A DNA stretch of 64,000 bases, taken from assembly GCA_902537215.1 (NCBI GenBank), contig CACBAM010000007.1:62001-126000 (forward strand), read 5' to 3'. This document shows, in pieces, positions 9,124 to 18,428 of the stretch. This stretch comes from an uncultured Alphaproteobacteria bacterium. GTDB lineage: Bacteria > Pseudomonadota > Alphaproteobacteria > Rhodobacterales > Rhodobacteraceae. The translations under genes and the position numbers were made by a program. How positions within the stretch are numbered: the stretch's first letter is position 1; each line of letters starts with the position of its first letter. The notes under the pieces were generated by a model that had not been told where the DNA came from, did no database searches, and was given only the letters and a program-made list of their open reading frames with translations.

Positions 9124-9537
9124 TTAGTTTTTCTTAGGGGGTCTTTTATCAAAGGAAGTTAAATGTTCAGGAATGTGGTGATAGTCTTTGATATCACAAG
9201 TAAATATTGCGAAATCGGGAGAAAAGACTTCAGGTGTATCAAGAGTACCCACCTTAACAATAAATGAGCCTGGTCTCGAGGGACTAATGCTTCCAAAACC
9301 AGTTCCACACTTATCGCAAAAAAACCTCTTAACTGGTGTTTCTAGATCTTTTCTAGCGAAGACCGAGGGTTTTCCTTTTGTAAACTGGAAATCATCCTCT
9401 GAAAAAACCATAACAATATTTGCATTTCCACCGGTTATATACTGGCACTCACGACAGTGACATTGGAAACTAGCTTGCAATTCTCCATTAATTTCATATT
9501 GAATATCACCACAATAGCATTTTCCACTAAGTTCCAT
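9124..9537 (-). CDS. GFA (glutathione-dependent formaldehyde-activating) family protein
   Basis: Small 137-residue zinc protein. Cysteines C7, C9, C26, C28 and C31 (CYC, then CHCREC) and a later CDKCG pair form the CENP-V/GFA zinc-binding pattern. Family members bind glutathione or its S-hydroxymethyl adduct, but many have unproven activity. The gene lies first in a same-strand run with the MFS and Nudix genes. It could be a detoxification enzyme for aldehydes produced by the many demethylating flavoproteins; that is inference. Confidence 0.85.
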   Translation of the reverse strand: MELSGKCYCGDIQYEINGELQASFQCHCRECQYITGGNANIVMVFSEDDFQFTKGKPSVFARKDLETPVKRFFCDKCGTGFGSISPSRPGSFIVKVGTLDTPEVFSPDFAIFTCDIKDYHHIPEHLTSFDKRPPKKN

Positions 9538-9576
9538 AACGGACTCCCCTCGTTGCCTAATAAGACTTTAAGTCTA

Positions 9577-10908
9577 TCACTCTATAAAGGCTCTAGCAAT
9601 AGCCCCAATTGAACAGTAAAAAACGTCTCTTTCCCAACCAGGAGAAAGAAACATGCCATTTGCTGTCGTACTCTCTGTAGGCACCCTTCCTTTTTCTTCG
9701 CCGGTAATTGTATCGAAAACGACAATATTGTCATAGCCGGTACGAAAGTCATTCACTGCAATCTCCCTCGTATCGCTGTACATTACCATTTGCATAGAAA
9801 TTCTAGTAGGCTTTTCCCATAATTTCTTAAAACCCAGATCTTTTGAGTAATTCAAACCCGCTAGCAAGCCATTTCCTGTGTCAAACGCTATTGCGACTTT
9901 ATGAATGGGATCAAATGCTGGGGGGCTAAAAATGCTTCCTCGTTGTTTATCAAAAGGCTGTACAAACTCTAATTTTTTATCATTTTTTATATCAACTCGA
10001 AATAATTTTTGTGGCGATGATGATAACCCTTGAAAAACAGACCCTCTAGCTGGAAGGTCTTGACCAAATGGTCTTGTAGAAAATATAGTCACATTAGCTC
10101 TATTATCGCCATTATCTAAAAACCAACATCCGCCATCACTTATACAGCTATCCCAACTAAAACTTTGTTCCTCATAATTGAGTGTTCTATATTTTGGCAT
10201 CCAACTCTGATCTAAAGTCAAGCTCCCTTTTTCGTATTTGTATCTAAAGAAAGTGTCTCGCCCTGGAACATATATCCATTGTGTTCCCTGTGTATCAATA
10301 TCCATGGCTATTCTACCCATCGAGTTTTCATCAATGGCAATTTCATCTGCAACCTGATTAAGAAACTCTGGTTCTAAAATAACAAATTTTGACTTTGCAT
10401 CCCATGCATGCTCGATATTTTTCATGACAAGGTTTCCATCTTTCATAATCAAAAAACTGTTATATGCAGAGTTTTGTGGTAATTTTTTTGAAGATACCAC
10501 TTTACAATCTGGATCCAGTTTATAACAATAATTTCCGTTATTGAGATAGAGATAGCCATTTTCATGCACAACAACACCACCACACCAAGTATGGCCTCCA
10601 GATGGTAAATTAGGTGAACGCGAGATACATTCTAGAGAATGAGGATCTATCTTTTCTAAAAAGCCATATTTTTCAGTAGAATTAATATGGTTGTTTCCCA
10701 TCAAAAAAACTTCTCCAGGATCTCTAAGAACCATCATTACATTCCATTCACCATTTGCCCTTGTTTTTTGAGATAAATATTCGCCGTTGCTAATATTTAA
10801 TCCAGGTGATCTAGGTATTTTTTGTCTTCTAGGACCGCCACATTCAGCGGGCCAAGGGCTATCATAGTACCCTTTTATTTTTTCGTTTGAGTCTAAATTT
10901 AAGTGCAT
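9577..10908 (-). CDS. Unrecognised 443-residue protein, probable beta-propeller
   Basis: I do not recognise a named family. The sequence has repeated strand-turn units with aspartate/glycine turns (for example VHENGYLYLNNGN, IDTQGTQWIYVPG, DTITGEEKG) such as occur in quinoprotein- or SMP30-like beta-propellers. There is no signal peptide, so it appears cytoplasmic. Tryptophan- and cysteine-containing segments GGHTWCGGVV and SWDSCISDGGCWF may lie at the active face. Its ATG directly abuts the TAA of the acyl-CoA ligase upstream (TAAATG), so the two are translationally coupled and probably act together on one acid or acyl-CoA. Confidence 0.7.
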   Translation of the reverse strand: MHLNLDSNEKIKGYYDSPWPAECGGPRRQKIPRSPGLNISNGEYLSQKTRANGEWNVMMVLRDPGEVFLMGNNHINSTEKYGFLEKIDPHSLECISRSPNLPSGGHTWCGGVVVHENGYLYLNNGNYCYKLDPDCKVVSSKKLPQNSAYNSFLIMKDGNLVMKNIEHAWDAKSKFVILEPEFLNQVADEIAIDENSMGRIAMDIDTQGTQWIYVPGRDTFFRYKYEKGSLTLDQSWMPKYRTLNYEEQSFSWDSCISDGGCWFLDNGDNRANVTIFSTRPFGQDLPARGSVFQGLSSSPQKLFRVDIKNDKKLEFVQPFDKQRGSIFSPPAFDPIHKVAIAFDTGNGLLAGLNYSKDLGFKKLWEKPTRISMQMVMYSDTREIAVNDFRTGYDNIVVFDTITGEEKGRVPTESTTANGMFLSPGWERDVFYCSIGAIARAFIE

Positions 10909-12450
10909 TTATTTCCCAAGATATGCATATTTGTCTCGCAAGACATGTTTTGTAATCTTACCTCCAGCGTTTCGTGGCAGGCTATCTACGACGTGAAATG
11001 TTTTTGGTATTTTAAAACCAGCCAACTGCGACCTCAAAGATGACCTCACCTCTATCTCTGAAAAATTATCGCTATTAACGATGACTAGAGCTATAACAGC
11101 TTCTCCCCACTTGGGGTCTGAAACCCCAATTACAGCACAGTCGATAATGGAAGGTTGCAACATTAAAGCATTTTCAACTTCTGCAGGATAAACATTTTCT
11201 CCACCTGTTATAATAAGATCTTTTATCCGATCTCTGATAAACAGATATCCCTCTTCATCGAGATACCCAGCATCACCTGTGTAAAACCAGCCATCATTTA
11301 TTGCCTCGTTAGTCGCCTTTTCTCTGTTAAAGTAGCCATCCATTATTTGATCGGTACGGCATATAATCTCCCCGATAGTTTTGGCAGGAACTTCATTATC
11401 ATGAGCATCAACTATTTTTATCTCTGAGTTGCTGAAACATTTTCCACATGATTCTAGCCTTCTGTTTGCTTTTAATTCGCTCGGGTCTAAAGACATAAAC
11501 ATGCCAGTTGTTTCAGTCATTCCATAGACGTGAGTAAAATTTGAGTTCGGAAATATTATTTGCGCACGCTTTAACGTATCAACAGCCATTGGTGATGCAC
11601 CAAAAACAATGTTTTTAACATTTTCAAATACTTTATTATTTTTTTCAGCAGCTATAACTACCATTTGAATTACAGCTGGAACCATCAGAGTGGTTGCTAC
11701 ATTATAGTTCTCAATAATATCCAAAATCTTCTCAGGATTTATATCTACCAGTAAAATATTTTCACATCCTGATGCAAGCCCAAAGAAAAGCCACGCACTT
11801 CCCGCTATATGAAACAGTGGCATACAAACAAGATTAACAGCGTTGGGATCGAATGGCCCTAAGTTATTCATTCCATTAGCAATTAAAGACATAATTCCTT
11901 TTTGAGAAATCAAAGCGCCTTTGGGATTACCTGTTGTACCCGAAGTATACATTTGAAAAAGTGGGGTTTTAGTAGCTTTATTTACAGATAATGATACATC
12001 AAATTCACCTGGACTTTTCGACTTTAATAAATTTCTTAGTTCACTTATTCCAAAAGAAAGGTGTAAGTCAGTTTTGTCGGCATTAAGTTTTTCTACTAGC
12101 TCTTTAAATTCCTCACCAAAAATAATAATTTTTGAGCCAGAGTCTTGTACTATGAACTTTACTTCTTCATACGCAAGCCTGAAATTTATTGGAACCATAA
12201 CAAGTTCAAGAATGGATGAAGCGTACATTAGCTCTATAAATTCAGAAGAATTTTTTGCCAAAAAAGCTATTCGGTCGCCAGATGTAACTTTATTTTTTTT
12301 TAATAATCCAACAAAAGATAATACTTTTGATAATATGTCAGAGTTTGTATAGCTTATACCATCTATCGATAGAGACACATTGTCTGGATTATTTTTTACG
12401 TGATAATCTAAAATTTTATGGACTTGAGCAAGCTTTTTTATCTCTTCCAT
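10909..12450 (-). CDS. Acyl-CoA synthetase / acid-CoA ligase (AMP-forming)
   Basis: A 513-residue ANL-superfamily ligase that would activate a carboxylic acid to acyl-AMP and then acyl-CoA. The P-loop YTSGTTGNPKGA is near residue 170, the A5 motif YGMTETTG near 320, the A7-A8 region YTGDAGYLDEEG with RDRIKDLIITGGEN near 400-425, and the catalytic lysine in GGKITK near residue 500. Length fits medium- or long-chain fatty acid, or aromatic acid, ligases; the substrate is not readable. It is the upstream partner of the coupled unknown beta-propeller gene. Confidence 0.9.
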   Translation of the reverse strand: MEEIKKLAQVHKILDYHVKNNPDNVSLSIDGISYTNSDILSKVLSFVGLLKKNKVTSGDRIAFLAKNSSEFIELMYASSILELVMVPINFRLAYEEVKFIVQDSGSKIIIFGEEFKELVEKLNADKTDLHLSFGISELRNLLKSKSPGEFDVSLSVNKATKTPLFQMYTSGTTGNPKGALISQKGIMSLIANGMNNLGPFDPNAVNLVCMPLFHIAGSAWLFFGLASGCENILLVDINPEKILDIIENYNVATTLMVPAVIQMVVIAAEKNNKVFENVKNIVFGASPMAVDTLKRAQIIFPNSNFTHVYGMTETTGMFMSLDPSELKANRRLESCGKCFSNSEIKIVDAHDNEVPAKTIGEIICRTDQIMDGYFNREKATNEAINDGWFYTGDAGYLDEEGYLFIRDRIKDLIITGGENVYPAEVENALMLQPSIIDCAVIGVSDPKWGEAVIALVIVNSDNFSEIEVRSSLRSQLAGFKIPKTFHVVDSLPRNAGGKITKHVLRDKYAYLGK

Positions 12451-12479
12451 AGTTTACCCAAAGATTATAAGGAGCGCAT

Positions 12480-12800
12480 TTAGTTAACTGAAAGCTCGGT
12501 AGATGTAATTTCCGAGTCATAATTATAAACAAAAATTCCAGAAAAATTGGTCTCCTTGTAAACAAAGGTATCCTTTAGCTCACTAAAAAACCCTGTCGAA
12601 TGCTCTTCAAATTTTTTTAAATCGCCTCCAGTTTCAAATTTTAGTGATATAGAAACACTTCCGCATTGACCGATCGAAATATTTAATGATCTAATATTGA
12701 AAGCTACTATTTTTTTTCCAAGGTTTTCCGAACAAAAAGTTGCAGCAACCTTTGCTTCACTAAGGCCTGGGAATTTTAAATTGTACACTTTTGCATACAT
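12480..12800 (-). CDS. Hypothetical protein, 106 residues
   Basis: No family recognised. The protein is soluble, with alternating beta segments (MYAKVYNLKF, VSISLKFETG) and one helix (GLSEAKVAATFCSENLG), which could make a ferredoxin-like alpha-beta fold. It starts four bases after the GAF protein ends, and 29 bases precede the ligase start, so it belongs to the same transcript as both. Its function may be tied to the GAF sensor. Confidence 0.65.
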   Translation of the reverse strand: MYAKVYNLKFPGLSEAKVAATFCSENLGKKIVAFNIRSLNISIGQCGSVSISLKFETGGDLKKFEEHSTGFFSELKDTFVYKETNFSGIFVYNYDSEITSTELSVN

Positions 12801-12804
12801 TGCT

Positions 12805-13626
12805 CTAATTTAACTCCTTCATCATTTCGTCTATCATTACGCTGGCATCATCACCAGTTATTTTAACCTTTTTCATCAGCCTTGCCTCAAGCCGCATATC
12901 TCTCTGTAACTCAATGCCCTTTGATGTCATTTGAATATCTCCGGAAGTATCAAACTTGCATAGCCCGGCTGCTTCAAGAGGTTTAACACTTGAATCGGCT
13001 AAATTCAGACCAGCTGACAAAGACACAAATGACTCAAAATCATCTATGTTTAAAGCTTCATCGAATTTCTTAAACTTCGCTACAGCTTCTAGCATATTTT
13101 GCGATGTCATTTGCTTTTGTTCGGTCTTTACATCCAGTAAATGAGCAATACTACTACTGATTTTCTTAATGAGTTGAACCTGTCCTTCGTTTAGGGACTT
13201 GGGCCCACTCCTATCAAACATACAAAGGGTTCCCAGTGCAAAATTATCTTTGTTGACTACTGGAAATCCTGCATATCCCCAAGATTCAGCCTTTGGATGA
13301 GATTTCCAAACAGGATCTTTTGAAATATCATGCATCAATAATGGCTCAGTATCTAGTAAAACAAATGAACATATATTGTGCTCCGTACGCAAATTTTTGC
13401 TCCCTGGCTTGAAATCATCGGTTTCTCTTCCCGTCATTGCGATAGCGCACTGCATCTCTCCATCATATAAGCTGAAAGTTGCGTCTGTAAAACCTGTGAT
13501 GTCTTTTGCCAAATCACAATATACCTGAAATAAATCTGGATTGGGGCTTTCGATTAAACCCGTTTTCACAACTGCCTTCGCTCTCTGTTCTTCATTTGCG
13601 GGTCTCGGCGCTAATCCTATTGACAT
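12805..13626 (-). CDS. GAF domain protein with a C-terminal winged-helix-like region
   Basis: A 273-residue soluble protein. A GAF domain covers about residues 25-165, with the motifs TEHNICSF, DISKDPVW, WGYAGFPVVN and ALGTLCMFD, close to GAF domains in cytosolic sensor proteins. The remainder (about 170-273) has helices followed by LCKFDTSGDIQMTSKG, which reads like the wing of a winged helix; DNA binding is therefore possible but inferred. It heads the operon running through the 106-residue protein, the acyl-CoA ligase and the propeller, and a palindrome lies just upstream, so it could be a ligand-responsive regulator of that operon. Confidence 0.75.
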   Translation of the reverse strand: MSIGLAPRPANEEQRAKAVVKTGLIESPNPDLFQVYCDLAKDITGFTDATFSLYDGEMQCAIAMTGRETDDFKPGSKNLRTEHNICSFVLLDTEPLLMHDISKDPVWKSHPKAESWGYAGFPVVNKDNFALGTLCMFDRSGPKSLNEGQVQLIKKISSSIAHLLDVKTEQKQMTSQNMLEAVAKFKKFDEALNIDDFESFVSLSAGLNLADSSVKPLEAAGLCKFDTSGDIQMTSKGIELQRDMRLEARLMKKVKITGDDASVMIDEMMKELN

Positions 13627-13644
13627 TGTTCTCTCCTTTATAAC

Positions 13645-13661
13645 AGTTTATATTGTAAACT
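13645..13661. promoter_or_regulatory. Palindrome in divergent intergenic region, candidate operator
   Basis: AGTTTA (13645-13650), five-base spacer, TAAACT (13656-13661), an exact inverted repeat. It lies 19 bases upstream of the GAF gene start and about 93 bases upstream of the DUF1330 gene, where an operator for either promoter would be expected. A second short dyad GTTG-TT-CAAC follows within 20 bases. Binding is not demonstrated. Confidence 0.35.
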
Positions 13662-13754
13662 AAAAAACTGGTTGTTCAACTTTATCTTAAAGTATTAGTA
13701 TACAAAGTTCGATATTGTTCTTAAATTCAAACAAACAATTTTTTAGAGGATAAA

Positions 13755-14051
13755 ATGTCAAAAAAAATCTATCAAGTAGTTATCTACAAATCAATTTCTG
13801 ATGAAGAAAAGTTGGCGAAATACGCAGCTTTGGCAGGACCAGCAATTAAAGGAGCCGGGGGCAAGTTTCTTGCTAGAGGAATTCCTGTTATGACAAAAGA
13901 AAGTGGTGAAAAAACGCGGACAGTTGTTTTGGAGTGGGAAAGCTTAGAGCACGCAGAAAATGGCTATAATAGCGAAGGATACCAAGAAGCATTAAGAGCT
14001 TTGGATGGGGCAGCCATCCGTGAATTTAGATATGTCGAGGCGGCAGAATAA
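13755..14051 (+). CDS. DUF1330 family protein
   Basis: A 98-residue protein of the dimeric alpha-beta barrel type. Family features are KYAALAGPAIKGAGGKFLARG in the middle region, read here in two parts around residue 30, then VVLEWESLEHAENGYNS and REFRYVEA at the end. No enzyme activity is established for most members. It begins after a clear TTAGAGGA ribosome site. It is followed by a MATE exporter 43 bases downstream on the same strand. Confidence 0.88.
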   Translation: MSKKIYQVVIYKSISDEEKLAKYAALAGPAIKGAGGKFLARGIPVMTKESGEKTRTVVLEWESLEHAENGYNSEGYQEALRALDGAAIREFRYVEAAE

Positions 14052-14071
14052 GTCATTTTCTTAATCTATTT

Positions 14072-14077
14072 TATAAT
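14072..14077 (+). promoter_or_regulatory. Candidate -10 box TATAAT ahead of the MATE gene
   Basis: A perfect TATAAT lies 17 bases before the TTG start at 14095. No good -35 box was found. If used, the mRNA leader would be only about ten bases and have no ribosome site, consistent with the absence of a visible Shine-Dalgarno before this gene. Confidence 0.25.
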
Positions 14078-14094
14078 ACAATTGTGACACGCAA

Positions 14095-15453
14095 TTGAGA
14101 GAACATCTACTATCAACTTTTAAGCTTTCTTTACCATTAATAATCGCACAAATAGCTCAGTTAGGCTTAGGGCTAACCGACGTTGCGATGATTGGTTGGT
14201 ATGGGACCAGTGAATTAGCTGCCTTAACCCTCGGACATACATGCCTCTTCTTTATATATATAACTCTCACTGGCTTTTCACTTGCTGTTATTACAAATGT
14301 ATCAAGAGCTTTTGGTAAGGAAAATACAGAAGCACTTAGAATTAATTTCAGAATGGGTCTGTGGCTAATTTTTGCCTTTTCCCTGTTTGGTTTGGCTTTA
14401 GTGAGCAAAACTTCAGCATTTCTTACATTTTTAGAACAGGATGAATACATTGTTGAAATAGTATCTGAATATATTCAAATAGTTCAGTGGATGATGCCAT
14501 TTTTACTACTCACATATGTAATAAAGGCATTTTTGATATCTGTAAAAAAGCAGCAGGTTGTTCTTTTCATTTCTATCTTGGGCTTAATCACGAACTTTAT
14601 ATTTAATTATCTATTTATCTTTGGCAACTTTGGACTCCCGGAATTAGGGATCACTGGCGTCGCGTGTTCTTCACTTTTAACCAGTATTTGCATGATGCTC
14701 TCTGGGCTTTTGTACATTCATCTTTCTGATTTGAAAGAAAAGCAAATTTTTAAAGATTTTTTTGTTTTCGATAATGAAATCTTTAAAAATCTTTTCAAAC
14801 TCGGTTGGCCGATATGTTTGACAATAATGGCCGAAAGTGGAATGTTTTCATTTGCTTCTATTTTAATGGGTTGGATTGGAGACGTAGAATTAGCAGCCCA
14901 CGGTATTTCCATAACGGTATTCGCACTTTTTTTCATGATACCACTAGGAATCTCCCAAGCTGGCACGGTCATTATTGCCAAAACAATAGGAGCCAATGAG
15001 TTAAGCAAGTTGGACCAAGCAGCTTCCTCTGTCTATTTTCTTGGCCTTGGGTGGGCACTTCTCAATACCTTCCTAATAATATTTTTTGGTGATTTTATAA
15101 TCTCTTTATTTTTGAATAGTAATGATTTAAATGTTGAAAAGGTTGCGTTTTATGCAGGAATTTTTCTCTTCGTTGGTTGTTTTTTCCATTTAGCTGACAG
15201 TGGACAAATACTTTTTGCTGCACTCTTGAGAGGATTCTCAGATACAAAGAAACCCTTCATAATTTCTTTTTTTTCTTATTGGACTATAGGTATCCCTGCT
15301 GCATATTTTCTTTCTCAAAAAACTTCATTGGCCGGCTCAGGAGTTTATTACGGCATTGGACTAGGTTTATTAGTTTGTTCTATCCTTCTTTTTTTTAGAT
15401 TTGTTAAAATTAAGGGTGAAAAGAAATCTACTTTGGAACGTTTAAAGATATGA
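14095..15453 (+). CDS. MATE family efflux transporter
   Basis: A 452-residue inner-membrane protein with twelve predicted helices in two similar halves. The first helix LIIAQIAQLGLGLTDVAMIG is typical of the NorM/DinF group, and the second half repeats it as ICLTIMAESGMFSFASILMG around residue 240. Such proteins export cationic or amphipathic compounds in exchange for Na+ or H+. The start is TTG; no ATG or GTG is available before the first helix, and no ribosome site is obvious. Substrate unknown. Confidence 0.9.
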   Translation: MREHLLSTFKLSLPLIIAQIAQLGLGLTDVAMIGWYGTSELAALTLGHTCLFFIYITLTGFSLAVITNVSRAFGKENTEALRINFRMGLWLIFAFSLFGLALVSKTSAFLTFLEQDEYIVEIVSEYIQIVQWMMPFLLLTYVIKAFLISVKKQQVVLFISILGLITNFIFNYLFIFGNFGLPELGITGVACSSLLTSICMMLSGLLYIHLSDLKEKQIFKDFFVFDNEIFKNLFKLGWPICLTIMAESGMFSFASILMGWIGDVELAAHGISITVFALFFMIPLGISQAGTVIIAKTIGANELSKLDQAASSVYFLGLGWALLNTFLIIFFGDFIISLFLNSNDLNVEKVAFYAGIFLFVGCFFHLADSGQILFAALLRGFSDTKKPFIISFFSYWTIGIPAAYFLSQKTSLAGSGVYYGIGLGLLVCSILLFFRFVKIKGEKKSTLERLKI

Positions 15454-15547
15454 TATTTCTCAAACTTAATTATAAAAATGTATTCTAAGTTCGTGACTTT
15501 AAGAGAAAAAAGATTAATGTATTAAAGGTATAATTTAAGGACTTAAT

Positions 15548-17380
15548 ATGGCAGAGAACGTCGTTCAATTAAATAAATCTTCTCAGCAAGACATAGACAG
15601 AAAAATCGCAGTTATTTTTGTTACTGACGTTGTTGGTTTCAGCAAATCTATGGAAATAAATGAAGAAGAAACCTTACGTAGCTTTAGAGCTTGCCAGGAA
15701 ATCTTAGATAAACTGTTTGACGAACATGGCGGGAGAATTTTTAATACGGCAGGAGATTCTGTATTAGCTGAATTTCAAAGTGCCGTCTCTGCTGTGGTTT
15801 GTGCTAATGAATTTCAAAAATTAATTAAGGAGAGAAATAAGTCAGTTTCTGAAGAATCCCAAATGAGCTTCCGGATAGGTTTGAATATGGGTGATGTGAT
15901 AATTGAAGGAGATAATCTTTACGGTGAGGGTGTAAATGTAGCCGCGAGACTTGAGGCTCTCTCACAAGCCAATGGGATATGTGTATCAAAAAGCATAGTT
16001 GACTTTGTAAATAAGAAGACAGAACTGCTATTCAATGATCTTGGTGAACAAAAGGTTAAAAACACTGAGGTCCATGCCTATGATATTGCTGATCCTGATC
16101 TTAAAGTTAGAGAAAAAAATGACAAAAAACTTGCAGAGGCTGCAGCGGAAAAAATTACAAAAACAAGTAAAGCGCCATCAGTAGCGGTACTTCCATTTTT
16201 GAATCTAAGCAATGATCCCGAGCAAGATTTCTTCGTTGATGGGATCACTGAGGACATTATTTCATATCTGTCTAAGTTAAAAACATTCCCAATTATTTCA
16301 ATTAATTCAGTAATCTCTTACAAAGATACAAAGGATCCCACTCAAAAAATAGCTTCTGAGTTAGGTGTAAGTTATTTAGTTCAAGGAAGTATTAGAAAAG
16401 GTGGCAATAAAGTTAGAATAATGGCAAAGCTTACGGATGCCGTTGAAGATACACAAATTTGGTCACAAACATGGGATCGATCATTAGATGATGTCTTTGA
16501 AGTTCAGGATGAAGTGTCACAAAAATCCGCAGCGTTAATCAGTCCAGCAATCATTAATAATGAAAGAAAAAAGTTATCTGATCGAAAGATGAATGCGCTT
16601 AGTAGCTGGGATGAGTATTTACAAGCCGTGAATTCTTACGCACTTATGAATTCTTCGAAGACTACTGAAGAAAAACTTATGCACATTTATAAATCTTTGG
16701 AACATGGGGAAAAAGCAACAGCGTTAGATCCAAATCATAGCTCTGCATTCAATTTGTTGGCCCAAGCCTATAATTTTTTGATTTTTGAATCCTCAGTTCA
16801 GGATAAAAGAGAAGAAAACGATAAAAAATTTAGAGAGTATACAGAAAAAGCATTTCAACTAGATCCTAAAAATCCGGACTCAATAATGAATATGGGTTTT
16901 ATCGCGTTTATTGACGAAGATAAGCAGAGGTTTGCTGACTATGTTAATAAAGCTCTAGAAGTCAACCCCCATCATTCAAGAACTCTGATGGCGAAGGGGA
17001 TGAATTTATTGGAGGAGAGTTCTTTCACAGCTGCAATTGATGCCTTTACTAGATCTGCTGAAATAGATGACTTAGCTGAAAATTATGGAGAGACGGTAAT
17101 ATTTCTATGTCATTTTGGTAACAAAGATTGGGAAAACGCGATTCAATCTTTAGAACGCGAAATGAGGGAAAATAATCATAGTAGATATTTTGGATTCAAA
17201 GCAGCTGTTTTAGCTCACCAAGGAAAAGTTGGAGAAAGCAAGGAATGGCTCTTGAAATATCAAGAAGAACGTCCTGAAATAAAAACTATTGAGGATTACA
17301 AAAGCGTTGCTCCCGACCTCAATAAGGAGATACAAGAATTAATGATTGAGGGAATGCGCCTAGCGGGTATGCCCGAGTAG
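15548..17380 (+). CDS. Class III adenylate/guanylate cyclase with TolB-like and TPR region
   Basis: A 610-residue soluble signalling protein. Residues about 18-190 form a class III cyclase domain with both metal aspartates, D27 (VTDVVGFS) and D70 (TAGDSVLAEF), and the transition-state pair in GEGVNVAARLEAL. A linker follows, then AVLPFLNLSNDPEQDFF and VQGSIRKGG, the TolB-like segment often fused to such cyclases, and then TPR-like helices to the end (WDEYLQA, KATALDP, KALEVNPHHSRT). This architecture is common in Alphaproteobacteria; the helical part probably senses a protein or cell-state signal. TAAGGA six bases before the ATG is the ribosome site. Confidence 0.93.
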   Translation: MAENVVQLNKSSQQDIDRKIAVIFVTDVVGFSKSMEINEEETLRSFRACQEILDKLFDEHGGRIFNTAGDSVLAEFQSAVSAVVCANEFQKLIKERNKSVSEESQMSFRIGLNMGDVIIEGDNLYGEGVNVAARLEALSQANGICVSKSIVDFVNKKTELLFNDLGEQKVKNTEVHAYDIADPDLKVREKNDKKLAEAAAEKITKTSKAPSVAVLPFLNLSNDPEQDFFVDGITEDIISYLSKLKTFPIISINSVISYKDTKDPTQKIASELGVSYLVQGSIRKGGNKVRIMAKLTDAVEDTQIWSQTWDRSLDDVFEVQDEVSQKSAALISPAIINNERKKLSDRKMNALSSWDEYLQAVNSYALMNSSKTTEEKLMHIYKSLEHGEKATALDPNHSSAFNLLAQAYNFLIFESSVQDKREENDKKFREYTEKAFQLDPKNPDSIMNMGFIAFIDEDKQRFADYVNKALEVNPHHSRTLMAKGMNLLEESSFTAAIDAFTRSAEIDDLAENYGETVIFLCHFGNKDWENAIQSLEREMRENNHSRYFGFKAAVLAHQGKVGESKEWLLKYQEERPEIKTIEDYKSVAPDLNKEIQELMIEGMRLAGMPE

Positions 17381-17389
17381 CTTCTTCAG

Positions 17390-18028
17390 TTATTTTTCCT
17401 GTACCACTACTGAGCTACATAATTTTGCAATGATATTTGGCGCTGAATTGGAAAAATAATTTACTGTGTCGTCTATGTATTGTTGATCGACTTTTAAGTC
17501 TAACCAAACAGTTAAAATAGCATCCCAAGCTGGACTTTTATCGCCCTTATAACCTGCTGTTTTTGGCAAACTTACTTTCATCCTATTTACATTTTTTTTG
17601 GAGTACTGAGAGGCCATATCAACTAATTCTTTCCTGAAGTCGGTTAGTTCAACATTACTAGATTTATTCATAAAAATTATAAGCTTGTAGTCTGAAACGT
17701 TACCTTCGACGGTTATTATATCCTCGGCAATTATTAACCTTACAGCACTACCATCTATAAAGACTTTTTCATCATCTTGGATATCTTTATATTCTTTAGT
17801 GGCAGCTAAAGAACGCATTGCGTTTGTGTCATCAAACCAAATTTCTGCAATACCATCGATAGTATCTTCAAAAGTCAATTTGTCATTATAGATTGGATGA
17901 GATTGAACATATGTTCCCACAAGTGGAGATCTAGTTACAATTTCAGCATGTTCATTTTTCCAGTAATTCTGGAACTTTTCATATGTTAGACCTTGTTTTT
18001 TCTTAATAATTGTAATTGCGTTAATCAT
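17390..18028 (-). CDS. EthD domain protein, tandem duplication
   Basis: A 212-residue protein made of two alpha-beta barrel units. The first (1-100) has the typical EthD pattern GLTYEKFQNYWKNEHAEIV; the second (110-212) is more diverged (DFRKELVDMASQYSKKN, GYKGDKSPAWDAILTVW). EthD proteins are often accessory to oxidation or degradation of small organics, with no proven general reaction. The tandem form would fold as an internal dimer. It converges with the cyclase-TPR gene, nine bases apart. Confidence 0.82.
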   Translation of the reverse strand: MINAITIIKKKQGLTYEKFQNYWKNEHAEIVTRSPLVGTYVQSHPIYNDKLTFEDTIDGIAEIWFDDTNAMRSLAATKEYKDIQDDEKVFIDGSAVRLIIAEDIITVEGNVSDYKLIIFMNKSSNVELTDFRKELVDMASQYSKKNVNRMKVSLPKTAGYKGDKSPAWDAILTVWLDLKVDQQYIDDTVNYFSNSAPNIIAKLCSSVVVQEK

Positions 18029-18428
18029 TTTTGTAATATCCTATAATGTCGCTTTCATGGTAACCCCTGACTTATTTATACTTCTATTTAAATAGTGAAA
18101 ATAAAAAATAATTGGACGAGCCTTCAGTATCTATCCGTCATCCATACCTGCATATGTTAAATAATCTACATGAACTTATTGCACATGGCATGGTCCTTCA
18201 GTCAGTTTCATTGCATACTGTAGCAAAGCAAGTTCAAATCCAGTAAAGTAATCTTGTGATTTCCTACCATATGAGAACTAAACATTTAACTTTCCCTTTA
18301 TCCTTGACAAAAAATTTAGCATTTTTCCAATTAAAGTGCCAATAACTAAAATTTTTAAATTAATGACCTGTTGAATAAAATTTCAGAAAATTTAATCTTT
18401 AAGTATAGAAAATAAAGAAGGATAGGAT
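18029..18428. other. 400-base intergenic region, no gene recognised
   Basis: This is the only non-coding stretch over 300 bases. It separates the EthD gene (minus) from the AhpD-like gene (plus), so it contains divergent promoters. On the minus strand at 18176-18277 there is a protein-like stretch between two stops (DYFTGFELALLQYAMKL) without a start codon, possibly a decayed gene remnant. The last 60 bases are AT-rich, with AAAGAAGGATAGG as the ribosome site of the next gene. No tRNA, repeat or strong hairpin was seen. Confidence 0.4.
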
